Counted from the first letter of the stretch, positions 19,586 through 30,674 are shown. The stretch: DNA of 64,000 bases from Phyllostachys edulis (GCA_036346405.1 CM070546.1:109002826-109066825); one strand, 5' to 3'. Program-made: numbers and translations. Notes: generated by a model not told the origin, from the letters alone.

Positions 19586-21391
19586 ATGTTTGGCAAGAAG
19601 AAGTCTGGAGGAGGGGGAACAGGAGATCACGCTCTCGTACTCCTAGTCCTCCTCCCCAAGAACAAGAAGAATTGTAAGAGCAAGAGCAAGAGATTGATCC
19701 TCACCAACTCTCCCCGGGCATGGGAGACTATGGCATGGATGATCGTCATACGGACGGAACGGGGGCTTTGAGGATGCCCACATCTCCACCTCAGCGCGCC
19801 AGAGCCAGTGCATCGACGCCTGCAATGGTTGGAGGCTCTAACGACCAATGTGCATGGTGTTGACAGCATTTGGAGTACAACATAGAAATTGAGAATCAGT
19901 GTTAGGTGCCTTATGCAACACATGTAGATATTGTCATACTAAATTGTATGTGCGCTCAGGTGGAGGAACATGTCATCTTAAGCAGCACGCGCAAGCATGT
20001 TTGAAGAAGATAGCGGCTGGGCAGACCACAGGGGGGGGGTGTCCAGACCCAACATAACTTTGGGCCCGATGGTTCAGTAAGTACTTGGATGTACAACCCT
20101 TGGATAGCCTAGAGACAAAATTGCTAGATATATAGTTATCAAGGATCTTCCAATTAGGATGGGCGAAAGCTCTAGTTTTGAAAAAAAATGATCCAATGCG
20201 GTTTTTGCCCACAATACATACGCATCAGTAGGAGAACAACTGCACGTGATATAGTAGAACTCTACCAACATAAACTATCAAGTTTGAAAGAGAACTTCCT
20301 GAAAGTTACATTTTCTTTTGCTTTAACCTCAGATATATGGACTTCATCCCACCAAATGGCAGCCTATCTTAGTGTTGTTGCACATTACTTAGATGGCGAT
20401 TACAACTTGAACAAACGAGTCATAGGGTTCAGGCCTATCGTTGAGGCACACACTGGAGAGCCCATCACACAACGCGTATTAGAGGTCATTCATGGTTTTA
20501 AAATAGAGAACAAAATTATTGCCATCACTCTTGGTAATGCCTCAGTTAACACGATGACCATGGAGTTCCTCGTACCCCATCTGGAGTCCTACATTGGTGG
20601 TTTCGTCCTCCATCGGAGATGCATATGCCACATCTTGAACCTTATCGTGCAGGCATGCTTGCAGGTAATGAAACCTACTCTAGACAACATATTCGATGTT
20701 ATCCAGTTTATTACAGTTTTGGGCCCAAGAGACGCTCAGTTCAAAGAGTACTACAGGGCCAACAATAAGAGGCTAAGAAAATTCAACCTGGACATGAAGG
20801 TGCGGTGGAACTCCACGTATGCTATGTTGGAGCGGTGCAAGGAGTACAAGTACATCATTACTCTCTTCATCAATACTAATTCTAGTAAGCAGTTAGTTAC
20901 TGAAGCAGATTGACTAGTTGTTGGTCATTTTCGTGAATTTTTGAAAGTTTTTTACGATGCAACCATAGTTTTATCCGGTGTTTACTATTCTACTTCTTGC
21001 TTAGTCATCGAGTGGCTTTGGACTATTGCTAACGCTTTCAAGGAAAACAGAAACGATGCCCTTCTAAGACCTATTGTGCGAGCTTGACTTCATGGAGGGC
21101 AATGATGTCAACCTCCTCTTGTGGTGGAAGAACCACCAGCATATTTATCTCGTGCTGTCACATTTTGCACGAGATATATTTGTGGTTCCAGTGTTGACTA
21201 TCTCATCGGAAGCCACTTTCAGTACAGTGGGGAGGATCAAGCCAAGGAGATCGTCTCTCACACTTGAGATGATTGAGGCACTCACATGCGTCAATGACTG
21301 GGAGAGCACAGATGAACGGACAGAACATGAGCTCGAGGATCTGGAGATCGCGGAGGCAATAGTCGACCTAGAGAATCACGATGTCAACTAG
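19586..21391 (+). pseudogene. hAT (Ac/ZBED-type) transposase, defective
   Basis: The enzyme would excise the element. From the ATG (MFGKKKSGGGGTG) frame breaks soon follow. A BED zinc finger is at 19905-20030 (CNTCRYCHTKLYV, then HLKQHAQAC). The long frame 20188-20913 is the RNase H-like core: SFALTSDIWTSSHQMAAYLS, LGNASVNTM, RRCICHILNLIVQACL, KVRWNSTYAMLERC. In the first motif the catalytic Asp of LDNAS is Gly (GGT, 20533-20535). After a TGA at 20911 an open stretch (FREFLKVFYDATIVLSG) continues to about 21060. The C-terminal dimerisation domain then follows (LLLWWKNHQHIYLVLSHFAR, EATFSTVGRIKPRRSSLT, 21110-21300). The linker between them is far too short, so several hundred bases were lost near 21070. 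BED finger, catalytic loss and deletion together mark a dead autonomous copy. Confidence 0.88.
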
Positions 21392-21599
21392 TCTATCTAT
21401 GTGTATGTAGTTGCTGCACTCTTTTCTTTATCAGGGGTACCCCACACTCGGTGTAAGGTTTTTAACGAGGTAGCAACTTTGTATTTGTACTGTACTGAAC
21501 AATGAATAAATTTTAAATTCCCCTTAATATTTATGTGTTGTTGCGTTATGAACAAATTTTATTTTATTTTTTATTTCCTATCGTATTTTTTCTTTCCCC

Positions 21600-21720
21600 C
21601 ACTTTTTTCCTAACCTCTTTTCTTTTTTCCCTCCTCTTTTTTTCCCATTCCCTCTATTTTTTTTCCTAACCTATTTTCTTTTTTACCCTCCTCTTTTTTC
21701 CCATTCCCACTCTTTTTTTC
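21600..21720. repeat. Two 56-bp polypyrimidine tandem units
   Basis: CCTAACCTCTTTTCTTTTTT..CCCATTCCC repeats once with a period of about 56 bp in the 3' part of the hAT element, in a pyrimidine-only environment. Confidence 0.7.
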
Positions 21721-22531
21721 CTTCTCCTTTGGTTTTCTCTCCTTCCCCAAGATGAGCTGAGAGCCTTCTCAATTCTCCCCTCTTCTTCCCTTTCCTTTCG
21801 CGCTGCCCGTCCTCCACTCCTCCTCGGTCCTCCCTATCTCTTCCTCCTCTGCCGCCACACAGCCCCACCTCCCCTCTCCACATGGTTGCGGTGGTGGCCA
21901 GCCTCCCCCGTCCCCATTCCCCACCTCCTCCTCCCCTCAGGCTCAACCCTGCCTCTCCACAGCCACCCTTGCAGCTCCCTCGCGTGGACTCAACGATCTA
22001 GCTCCCTCGCGCCGACTGTCTCGGCCTCGCCCCTCCCCCCTCCGCACCCCTTCAGCCGGCACTGGCGGCCTCCGTGGCAAGACGGGCCCCTCACCTCCGC
22101 CACAGACGTCGTCGAGATGGGGTGTGAGAGGGAGGCGTTTGATGTCGGTTCGGCGGGACGCGGGCGCAAGGAGGTCGTGGTGGCATTCCACATCACCCTC
22201 GGGTGCGTCGAGGTTGACGGCGACAGTCCTTCACGGTGACGGCGGCGGTCCTCCACGGTGACGACGACGGCGCCCAAGGTCACATCTCCTCCCTCGGTCC
22301 CTCCCTCCCTCGTTTCCACAGTGGTACAGGACAGTGCTTGGGCTGGCACGGCACGACGGCAGCACACTTTGGGGCGTGCTTGGGCTCGCCGGAGCCGAGT
22401 CGGGCTGTGCCGGCACGACACGGGTGCTGACCGGGCTGGGCCAGCACGGCATGGTCCGGCCCTGCGGCCTATCAGTCCCGTGCCATGCTGGCCCGGCATG
22501 GACCAGCCCAGTGCCCAGGTCTGGTCATATG

Positions 22532-22709
22532 ACTGCAGTAGTCAGATTCTACTAATCAACTTCACATTATCATCCCTGGGCCATGGCACGTCTGCACTTG
22601 GAAGCTGAAAGTTGAAACTAGAGATAACCAGGCATGCTGTGCGTGTAGTAGTATCATGCTAGAAATTGAGTTCCGTATCATCATCTTCTTCTTTTTTCTT
22701 TTGTTGCAG
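22532..22709 (+). other. 3' end of the intron before the BAC2-like exon
   Basis: Begins at the hAT target duplication and ends with a long T-rich tract (CTTCTTCTTTTTTCTTTTG) and CAG, a strong plant acceptor. It shows the hAT element landed in an intron or in DNA immediately upstream of the exon. Confidence 0.65.
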
Positions 22710-23396
22710 AATGCAATGGTCTTCCAAGTCTACGCGATCCTATCGCGGTCGCTCGATCCACGGAGCTCCTTCTCCGACCCTCCCTCCTACACGAGCGTGG
22801 CACTCGCCGCCGTCGGCACCGGGGCGCTGCAAACGCTGATCCTATCCCCCGTTGAGCTCGTCAAGATCAGGCTGCAGCTGGAGGCGGTGGGGCAGAAGCA
22901 CCGCCGCTCGGGCGACCACCACGGCCCGGTGGACATGGCCCGGGACATCCTGCGGAAGGAGGGCCTCCGCGGTATATACCGCGGGCTCGCGGTGACCGCG
23001 CTCCGGGACGCGCCGGCGCACGGCGTCTACTTCTGGACGTACGAGTACGCGCGGGAGCGGCTGCACCCGGGGTGCCGGCGCACGGGGCAGGAGAGCCTCG
23101 CGACGATGCTCGTGTCCGGCGGCCTCGCCGGCGTCGCCAGCTGGGTCTGCTGCTACCCGCTGGACGTGGTGAAGTCGCGGCTGCAGGCGCAGACGTTCCC
23201 ACCGAGGTACCGCGGCGTCGTGGACTGCTTCCGGAAGAGCGTCCGGGAGGAAGGGTTCCCGGTGCTATGGCGCGGCCTCGGCACGGCCGTCGCGCGGGCG
23301 TTCGTCGTCAACGGCTCCATCTTCTCCGCCTACGAGCTGGCCCTGCGGTTCTTGGTCGGCAACAACGGCCAGAGGCTGGTCATGGAGGAGAACTGA
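22710..23396 (+). CDS. BAC2: BAC2-like mitochondrial basic amino acid carrier, last exon
   Basis: Mitochondrial carrier family protein of the inner membrane; the best match in memory is Arabidopsis BAC2, which exchanges arginine, ornithine and related basic amino acids. The exon starts after a T-rich tract and TTGTTGCAG (22709), opens NAMVFQVYAILSRS, and runs 228 codons to TGA at 23394-23396. It holds carrier repeats two and three complete: SPVELVKIRLQ (about residues 46-56) with GIYRGLAVTALRDAPAHGVY and TYEYARERL, then YPLDVVKSRLQ (about residue 150) with LWRGLGTAVARAFVVNG and AYELALRFL. Repeat one and the N-terminus belong to a first exon that I could not find in the upstream 22.7 kb. Third-position GC is extremely high, as in many grass genes. 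The frame is perfectly open, so it is either a functional gene with a transposon-stuffed intron or a fragment cut off recently. Confidence 0.85.
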   Translation, partial: NAMVFQVYAILSRSLDPRSSFSDPPSYTSVALAAVGTGALQTLILSPVELVKIRLQLEAVGQKHRRSGDHHGPVDMARDILRKEGLRGIYRGLAVTALRDAPAHGVYFWTYEYARERLHPGCRRTGQESLATMLVSGGLAGVASWVCCYPLDVVKSRLQAQTFPPRYRGVVDCFRKSVREEGFPVLWRGLGTAVARAFVVNGSIFSAYELALRFLVGNNGQRLVMEEN

Positions 23397-23421
23397 GCTG
23401 TGCAAAATTCTGCACAGCTCA
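23394..23421 (+). terminator. Perfect 11-bp hairpin overlapping the BAC2 stop codon
   Basis: TGAGCTGTGCA (23394-23404), loop AAATTC, TGCACAGCTCA (23411-23421). The stem includes the stop codon itself. In a plant mRNA this would be a stable structure at the start of the 3' untranslated region. A role in ending translation or in RNA processing is speculation; the type label is only positional. Confidence 0.5.
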
Positions 23422-26054
23422 TACTGATACTGCAATCGATGCAATGCCACCCATTTGCAATATTGGAGTTGCTCGCAGCGGCATGCATGTCTGCAGTGTA
23501 GTACGTAGGCTAGTATTCATTGGGAGTGGTTATGGGGCTCATATGAAGTACAACAAGGTGTGATTTTCAGGGAGTATCGTAGCTGCAGAATTCATACAAG
23601 TTGGCATAATATGTGTGCCTCTCGATGACGACGATCAATTCCCCAATGTTTGGGGAAATGCACATTTGCTGGTGTATTGTTATTACAGAAACAAGAAAAT
23701 CATTTGGGGCAATGACAAGTAGTCAGACTAAGAAACTATGGTGAGTGTTCTTTCCTTACTGAGATGTTGGGCATAGTGTTCTGATTGCTATTCTGCAGTT
23801 CTCAAAAAGAACATTTTTACCTACTCTACTTGTTCAATCCTGGGAAGTACGTTTTCCTCATATTATGTGGGTCTCTGCAAACGCATGAATTCCCCTTGGA
23901 AACTCCTGTGCGAGTGATGCATGAAAATACGGAGCTGTGCTGGCTTGTGTTGTGAGTTGCTTTCTTAGGGGATCTCAATCGCACAAGCAAAAGGTTGCTT
24001 TCAGCAGTTACCTCAAAGAACAACAAGAGGAAGGCAAATGGCCAAATGGGAGTAGCTTTTCCTGGGAACACTTGTGGACATGGAATTACCATTTGTGTGT
24101 GAATTGTGAGCTTGTGCCACTACTATTGGCAAATTCCGTCCATTTACTCCAGCCAAGCAAGTGTAGATACGATTCTGATTCCAGAAGGAATCCTGCTGAT
24201 TTGAGGTCCCAAATCCCTGGAGAACGGAGAACCCCAAGTGTATGGAAGATACCGTTGTGTAAACCATCGATTCGATCCCTATAATCAAGTAATCCATGGG
24301 TTAAGCTGGGGAAATGGGTCTTGCCGTCTGCGTAGTACACAGGAGAAAGGCGGAATGGTTGAGTTCATCACTGCTTACTGCTGGCCCAATACATGCATTA
24401 TCGTAAATTCTGCCACTAGCCCAAACATACAAGTTACAATCCTTTCAAAAAACAAAAACAAAAATGCAATGTTAACCAGTAGTAAAAGGTATAGCTGGCC
24501 AACTGTCGCATGCCCCAAAGCGTGCCATCTCGCCTCTCTCTCTGCTTGATGATTTAGAGTTCGATTCTAATCAATTATGGATTGGTTGGGTTATTGCGTG
24601 TATTTTTCACGGTGATTTCCGAGTTTTTAATCTGTGACACGTTGTAAATTCATTCTTTCATCGATGAAAAAGCAGCCAACTGCCATTTCGTAAAAACAGC
24701 TAGAAAAAAATGAAAGGGAAAAGCAAGGAACAATAAAGTACGGCCCGAAAAGAATTGTCCATTAAGCATTCTTCTGCAACTGGGCACCCATCTTGCTCTA
24801 AATGGGCCTGCAGAAGTGCACTTGGCTACCTCTGCATAAGCTTGGCCGCTGACACCTTTGAAACACTTTCAACATCTCAAAATGAACACAGCATAACTGC
24901 ACAATGAGTTCTCCTATCTGTGCGGTAACGAATATACGGTAAACACAACAAAACACCGGCGTTAACTGCTAATGCCCTATGACTTAAGGACGATCGATAG
25001 TTTCCCACCACTTGGCTGGATAATTCAGGTCAACAGTTCTCGGCCTCTCAGTTCAAACATGGCTTTCACTTGATACATTAATTCCGGTTAGTGTAATTAA
25101 GTGTGACGTACCCTCCTTTCCTTACGGTGGCGGATCTAGGATTTCCAAAATAGGTGTTGGAGTTAACAAAATATTGTTCAGTGAACTTGCCTACTTTCAA
25201 TAGATATCTATTTTGGCGTCGAACTGGAAGCTATCTTTTGTGTCTTTCCAGCTCTACCCCACAAAAATTTTAAATCTATAGACTTCTTCATTTTTCAAAG
25301 CTTTGCGATCTACATTTTTCACAAAAGGACACGATTCAAAACAGCACTAACAAATTTGCTAAATTGGGAATTTGGGATTTGAGACTTGGGAATCGGGGAT
25401 GCACCCATGCTATGTCATGTGTGCAGTGCGTGGCCTGCGGCGAACCCAGATAAAATCTATGGTTGGGCGGCATAGACCAAGACTAATACGTAATAACAAC
25501 ATAAATACAAACTTTTCAAGTTGTCATCACCCTATTAGTATATTGAAATCAATCAAAAACTGCAATACATGATAGGATACCTTCTTGCTTACCTTTTCAT
25601 TATCTCCATATGCAAATTCAAGTATGAGATTTCTACACAAAATTTCTTAGATTTAAGTCAAAGTCTTTTATGACTCCATTTGCACCTCCTACTACATATT
25701 TCATTTTTTTAGAGAATAGATCAAAATAACAAAGACTAATTCTACATTTTTATAGTTTCTACTGCCTAATTGAGTATTAATTAACATTGGATTTCCAGAA
25801 TAGAAGAATAACAAAGCCCCTTGTGTGGAACTCATCGACATCGAACACAATCACGGAGGACGATAGATTCACGGACAATAAGAACCTGACAATTGAAACA
25901 TCTTTACAAAATCTCAACCTCTTCTGGAAAAAGGACTATGCTTTTCACGAGAAGAAGACACACATACATGAGAACGAGAAAGCCAATGAATGGTGTCGTC
26001 GCGGGCCACGCCGCGCCAGATCGACCTACACGCCCAGTATGAAGCCCTTCACTT
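23422..26054. other. 3' flank of the BAC2-like exon, unassigned
   Basis: 23422 to about 23700 is probably the 3' untranslated region. The sequence around 24600-24720 (TTCATCGATGAAAAAGCAGC followed by A-rich runs) resembles the 3' end of a plant LINE but no coding part is present. From about 25130 a segment starting GGTGGCGGATCTAGGATTTC looks like the end of a degenerate transposon. No gene recognised. Confidence 0.4.
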
Positions 26055-26290
26055 CACTACTACAGAAAACGTCTTCACAGACGGTTTAAAAACGTCATCA
26101 CAGACGGTTTCGTGAGCCGTCTGAGTTTATGAGTCAGTGATGACATGAGGTCATCACAGACGGTTTTCGAACCGTCTGTGATGCACAATATCATAGCTGA
26201 CTATCACAAACGGTTTATATATGAAACCGTCTGTGATTGCTTAAGTTTCACAGACGGTTCGTATGAAGGTCGTACATTGCACGCAACGAT
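26055..26290 (+). mobile_element. CACTA-type terminus with hairpin subterminal repeats
   Basis: Starts CACTACTACAGAAAACG at 26055 and carries at least six copies of TCACAGACGGTT or its complement. Two pairs form hairpins: 26153-26165 with 26170-26182 (13-bp perfect stem, loop TTCG), and about 26202-26215 with 26224-26237. No matching right end (TAGTAGTG) was found nearby, so this is a fragment or a one-ended relic. It stops near a 12-base G run at 26292-26303. Confidence 0.65.
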
Positions 26291-28353
26291 TGGGGGGGGG
26301 GGGGCGGCACGGCCCAGATGGCCCCAACAATCCTTCGTCCCTGTTCATGGCGGACGTGGGGAGGGGGGCGGAGGTGGGATTCCAGCGGCAGGGTGGTTGG
26401 CTAGGCTTACCCTATTGAAGGATTGAGCTAAATTATTAATATACATATATGTGTAATATAGCTAATATATACTAGATATTTCGCTAATTTTTTTGGGTGT
26501 TCAGCTGACCACTTATGAACCATGATGGTCCGCCTTCTTAATCTTAGTTCTCGCGGGTTGTCCGAAACTCTGAATAGATCCTTCGAAACCACAGGCGATC
26601 GAGAGTGAGACTTGCAAACAGCAGCTAGCTCTGGGGGATCACCCCGGCCACCACCACCTCCACCACCATGTATCTTCGCTGTGATCCGGTGATGTGATGC
26701 ATCTCCCAATACATCCATCGCAGCCTGCTGATGGAATGATGAGCGGCACCTGAAAAGATCTTTGACGCGACGCACGGCCACCACCACACACCCCGCACGC
26801 AGGGAATTGAACCGGCGGCCGAAGCGCGACAACTGACATGCCTTGGCCCCCATGCGTGCGTGCGCTCCTAAAAATGGCAGGACACGATCCCGGAAAGTTT
26901 CAAGCAGCGCGCGGCCTTTTCATCATTTCAGGTTGCGATCGCATCCACATCAACCCCCAACCAGACCGGCCCGCCCAGGCCGAGAGACCGATGGACGCGC
27001 GCGCGCGCCCCGGTGATCTCGACATGAAACACGATCGATCGCTGGCGTTTTTTTGCCTGTATGGCGCTGCACTATGCACGTATAATTGCACACGCATGTG
27101 CGTATCTCGACATGAAATACGATCGATCGAGAACCCGGCCAATAGGCCGGCCGCGTCGTTGCCGGCGCGCTGGCTGGTGCTCATCAGTGTGAGAATCTTT
27201 TCGGAATCTAACATGGCTGCTGCCTAATGAGCCTCTGTGGCAGGCCCTGGTGCATCATTAGTACGTACCACTTGTCCTTGTTGTGTAGCCAGATAGTGCT
27301 GCCGCTCGTGGACGAACGTCACGGCCTCGTCAACCAGGGGCACTGGATAGCTGGATCCGATCGGTCAAAACACACTGTATCCATCCGGCCCACTGCATGT
27401 CACGTCAGGATATGACATGGAAGCAGCTATACCTCGGCCTGCACTACTAGTGGATTATCTGGATATGCCAAATGACGACGAAAAGTTGCCTAGAAATGAC
27501 CAGGCTTTCTGGCTTTTTGTTGGATTGACCGTTGAAATGTCTAAAATACTATTGGGTTTCTAAAGATATGTTTATGTGCTGTTTTAATGTAAATATCATT
27601 ATTTTTTATTCTTTTTATGAAAATATTGATGAAATATTCCTCTAACGTAAGCTACTACTTGTTTGTTTGCTAAAAATGCCAAAATATCACCTATTTCCTA
27701 CTTTCTTTTGTATGTAATTTCACTTGAAAATTAATAGTACAAAACCTTTATCTTTACATAACTATCATTTATTCATAAAAAAGAATATTGACATTTTACT
27801 TATATCTTGTTAGTGAGTTCAGAATTGTGTCAGTCTTTTCTCAATGAGCCGTACATGATCTCATATAATACAAATAGTCGAAGAGATACAAACATTTCAA
27901 ACACAATGTGCTACATTGAGTTGAGCTAAATACACTACACCACAAATACCTCCGTTGCAACGTTTGTATGCATTGCTAAAAGTCCTAATAAGCGTTGTTA
28001 TGGTCTGTACCAACGCATTTAACTCGAAGTGCACCACATTGTAATTCTTGCTTCAAAGAAAATAAATTTATTTCTTCGCGATATTAGGTAAATCAAAATA
28101 TTAGAGTACACCGAGAGTAGAAAAAGTACAAATTACAATATCAAAATAGATAAATTTTAACTACTACAATTGTTCCTAGAAATGTGCACGTCTCCTTTCA
28201 TTTGAAGAAATCGTCCATTAATACTTCCAACCTACGATCACAGAAAATAATAGAGCAACGAGAATATCTTTTTAGGCAAAGTATTGTAGGATGAACCAAC
28301 CAGACTAAGAACTAGAATAATGGTAACCTTTCTTGAAACAATAGTAATACTTT
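26291..28353. other. Unassigned DNA
   Basis: 26291-27480 is GC-rich with many short palindromes (CGATCGATCG, GCGCGCGC) and no recognisable protein on either strand; the open frames there give Gly/Arg/Trp-biased products without domains. 27480-28350 is AT-rich without recognised features. Confidence 0.4.
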
Positions 28354-28620
28354 TGTTAAGAAACTGGGCCCAAGCTGGCAGCCCTGACCCACGATAGGCT
28401 CCTCATCCATCCAGTAGCCTATATAAAGGAGGGGGACCCCAACCATTGTATGTAGTTTTACAAAAGAGCAATAAAAAGAAGCCATAAGTCCCCTCATATA
28501 TCTACGTTCAATCTACTATTTTGTTCTCGTGTTCTTGCATTGTTCTTACGATTCTGAGTTTGTCTACGAGATAATCGCTCGGACTGGACTTGTCATCGAT
28601 GGTTCCTCAATACGTTAACA

Positions 28621-30113
28621 ACACGATCGACTCTCCTCGGATCGAAAGGTAACCGTCGAAGAACGACACTTGTAGATCGAATCATTTTTTTCTAGATTGC
28701 TTTCAATTCTGCCAATTTGGCTTTCTAGATTGTATCCTACAGTGCAAATAAACTCTAATCTACTGCGAGCTGATTTGAAGTCGCCGGCACAATATCGATT
28801 GGTAGATTGCATGGAAAGGTAGATGTCGATTGTACCGTAGATGACGATTGCACGATAGATTATACATTGCATCGCATGAACAGTACAAAAGTGAAAAAAA
28901 AAAGAAAATTTGGCCGACGGCCCAGACGCATCGAGGCGCCATTGCCGTCCCATTTCAGACGGCTGGAGTCGCCATCGCCGACCCAACCGCTCGCCTCAAG
29001 ACGACCTCGTCGACACGAGCAGCATGGCCTCTGCAAGGCCGCACTAGCCGCCAGAACCAGCGTGTAGCACCCGCCATGGTCGCAACAGTGCCGCCACCTC
29101 GCGCTTAGCAAACCGCCCGGCCGTTAGCCTCGCCTCCCGCAGAGAGCGCGCCGCCAAGACCACGCCCCCGCCGACCAAGACGTAGTAGCGCCGCCACACC
29201 CGCGCTTTCCCACTCGACCGCTTCGCATGCCGCCTCACAGTATGCCCACATGGCGATCCGCCGCGACGCTTCGGCGCCGCCGCCACTCGCAGGCGCTCGG
29301 CGCCATGGTTGCCGTCGGCTCGCCGCCAAAACGCCGCCACGCGCCAGTGTGTGCGTGTGCACTCCGTCGGCCGCCGTTCTGCGCCCTATCCTCATGGCCT
29401 CTATTGCGCCACACTTGAAGCGCCGGAGACGCATTGCGCCACGCTTGAAGCTTGAGCCGACGCCTTGCGCTGCCGAGCACACGCCATTGCTTGGCTGAAG
29501 CACCAGAGCCATCGCCCGGCTTGAAGCGCCGGAGCCGCCAAGACGCAAGATAAGCGCCACCGCTGGGACTCGGTGCTAGGAAACCTTAACACCGGTTTTA
29601 GTAGTGTCGGTTGGTAAGTGGGCGAAAAAAAATGGTTGGCCCATTTGAATTCTGAAAAAAAAATCGGGAAAAGAAAAAAAAACCCCGATTTTTGCAAAAA
29701 GGACCCTCGGAATTCTAAAAATTACGAGAAAGTTTCACAAAAAGGAAATTTTTTACAGAAAACCCCCTGAAAATGGGAAAATTACATGATTTTTTTTCTC
29801 AAAACTAAATTTTTGTGATTTCAACCCTGAAATTTGCAGAATTTGTCGAAAATTCTTTTTCCAACAGAAAAGGGCTTTGGGAATTCAATTTCTGAATCAA
29901 TTTTAGCATGTGAAGCATGTTTAACTTTGTTATTGTTATTTTTATGCAATTTATGTATTGTATTTAGCGTTTTGATTATCTGTGATTGTTTATACTGCTT
30001 TTAATCACTGAAAATAGCAGTTAATCATGAAAAATACAAGAATATTATGAGAATCTTTGCAACCATTTTATGTAAATTACCAGCAGTAATCTTATGAACT
30101 CTTTTGCATAAAT
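28621..30113 (+). other. Leader region upstream of Copia gag
   Basis: 28900-29560 is GC-rich (CGCCGCC-type) and open in several frames, but products have only Arg/Ala/Pro bias and no domain. 29580-30110 is AT-rich with long A and T runs. A short piece at about 29592-29612 reads, on the reverse strand, CACTACTAAAACCGGTG and may be a CACTA end. No gene supported. Confidence 0.35.
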
Positions 30114-30376
30114 ATGCAGATAATTGGCATTATGAACCGAGAGTTCGAAGAGCTGGCTCAGCATGCCCAGAATTACTTGACTTGGGCATCAGATGTCGAG
30201 ATCGTACTTGAGGCCAAGAAGCTCCGTGCTGCTATCGGACTTGGCACCTCGAATGATGCTACTTCAACTGCTGAGGAAAATGACCAGGCGCTTCATTTCC
30301 TCAGACACCATCTCTGCCTAATGCTCAAGAACGAGTATATGGTAGAGAAGAACGCACTAGCTTTATGGACCGCACA
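30114..30376 (+). pseudogene. Copia gag, N-terminal fragment
   Basis: MQIIGIMNREFEELAQHAQN leads into YLTWASDVEIVLEAKKL, ALHFLRHHLCLMLKNEY and LALWTA, the conserved order of the N-terminal half of a Copia gag (DUF4219/UBN2 type). It stops being gag at 30376, exactly where the LTR of the next element begins. The capsid C-terminus, zinc knuckle and pol are missing, and they do not resume after 32417, so the far side has been lost or rearranged. Confidence 0.8.
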
Positions 30377-30657
30377 TGATCTATCCTGCCGGCCAGGTTG
30401 GTTGGACGCAGGACTCTATCCTGTCGGTCGACTGAGAGTCCTACTTAATGAGGACTATTTATCATTAATAGACTAAGCAAGAATTACCAATCTACTTCCC
30501 TCTCTCTATTTCTCTATTTCCCATCTACTGCTTCTCCTCTACCCTTGTGCATCCTCTGCGCCCTCCCCTCCTGCCACCACGGCACCAGACCAAGGCTGAA
30601 GGCCGAAGCCTCCTGTCCTCCACGATTACGCCCTGTGCTCAAGCACAGGCCGTGATA
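30377..30657 (+). repeat. 5' LTR of the 2.0-kb Gypsy element
   Basis: Begins TGATCTATCCTGCCGG and ends GGCCGTGATA; includes TTAATGAGGACTATTTATC. Homologous along its length to 32142-32417. Confidence 0.85.
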
Positions 30658-30660
30658 ACT

Positions 30661-30673
30661 TGGTATCAGAGCC
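30661..30673 (+). other. Primer binding site (initiator tRNA-Met)
   Basis: TGGTATCAGAGCC three bases after the LTR. Confidence 0.9.
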
Positions 30674-30674
30674 A

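Larger units (their letters stand above)
18337..22523 (+). mobile_element. hAT transposon with perfect 8-bp target duplication
   Basis: The octamer GTCATATG flanks the element at 18329-18336 and 22524-22531. Ends are short imperfect inverted repeats (TAGACAGCC on the left; CAGACCTGGGC as reverse complement on the right). Both subterminal zones are packed with GGCACG/CGTGCC words (18420-18560 and 22330-22510). Inside is a BED-finger hAT transposase with its own promoter. The element is 4187 bp, close to normal for an Ac-like hAT, but its transposase is deleted internally and catalytically mutated, so it is now immobile by itself. It sits about 180 bp upstream of the BAC2-like exon. Confidence 0.92.
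28354..30376 (+). mobile_element. 5' part of a Copia element (LTR, leader, truncated gag)
   Basis: An LTR-like block (28354-28620, TGTTAAGAAACTGG to ACGTTAACA, TATA box TATATAAA at 28420-28427) is followed by about 1.5 kb of leader and then by a Copia gag start at 30114. No standard primer site follows the LTR (next bases ACACGATCGACTC), so the link between LTR and gag rests on order and orientation. The element is cut at 30376 by the Gypsy-type element. Confidence 0.5.

Noticed and set aside
26055..26290. CRISPR-like regular repeats
   Set aside because: Repeats are inverted as well as direct, spacing is irregular, and the block starts with a CACTA terminus in a plant genome.
26428..26853. 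141-residue minus-strand open frame
   Set aside because: Contains a Gly run from a (CCACCA)n tract and no domain; no splice or promoter support.
28807..29560. Overlapping GC-rich open frames on both strands
   Set aside because: Products are Arg/Ala/Pro-biased with no recognisable domain; open on both strands because stop codons are rare at this GC content.
30661..30673. tRNA-Met-like sequence (also at 3677 and 47691)
   Set aside because: Only the 12-13-base complement of the tRNA 3' end; these are primer binding sites, not tRNA genes.
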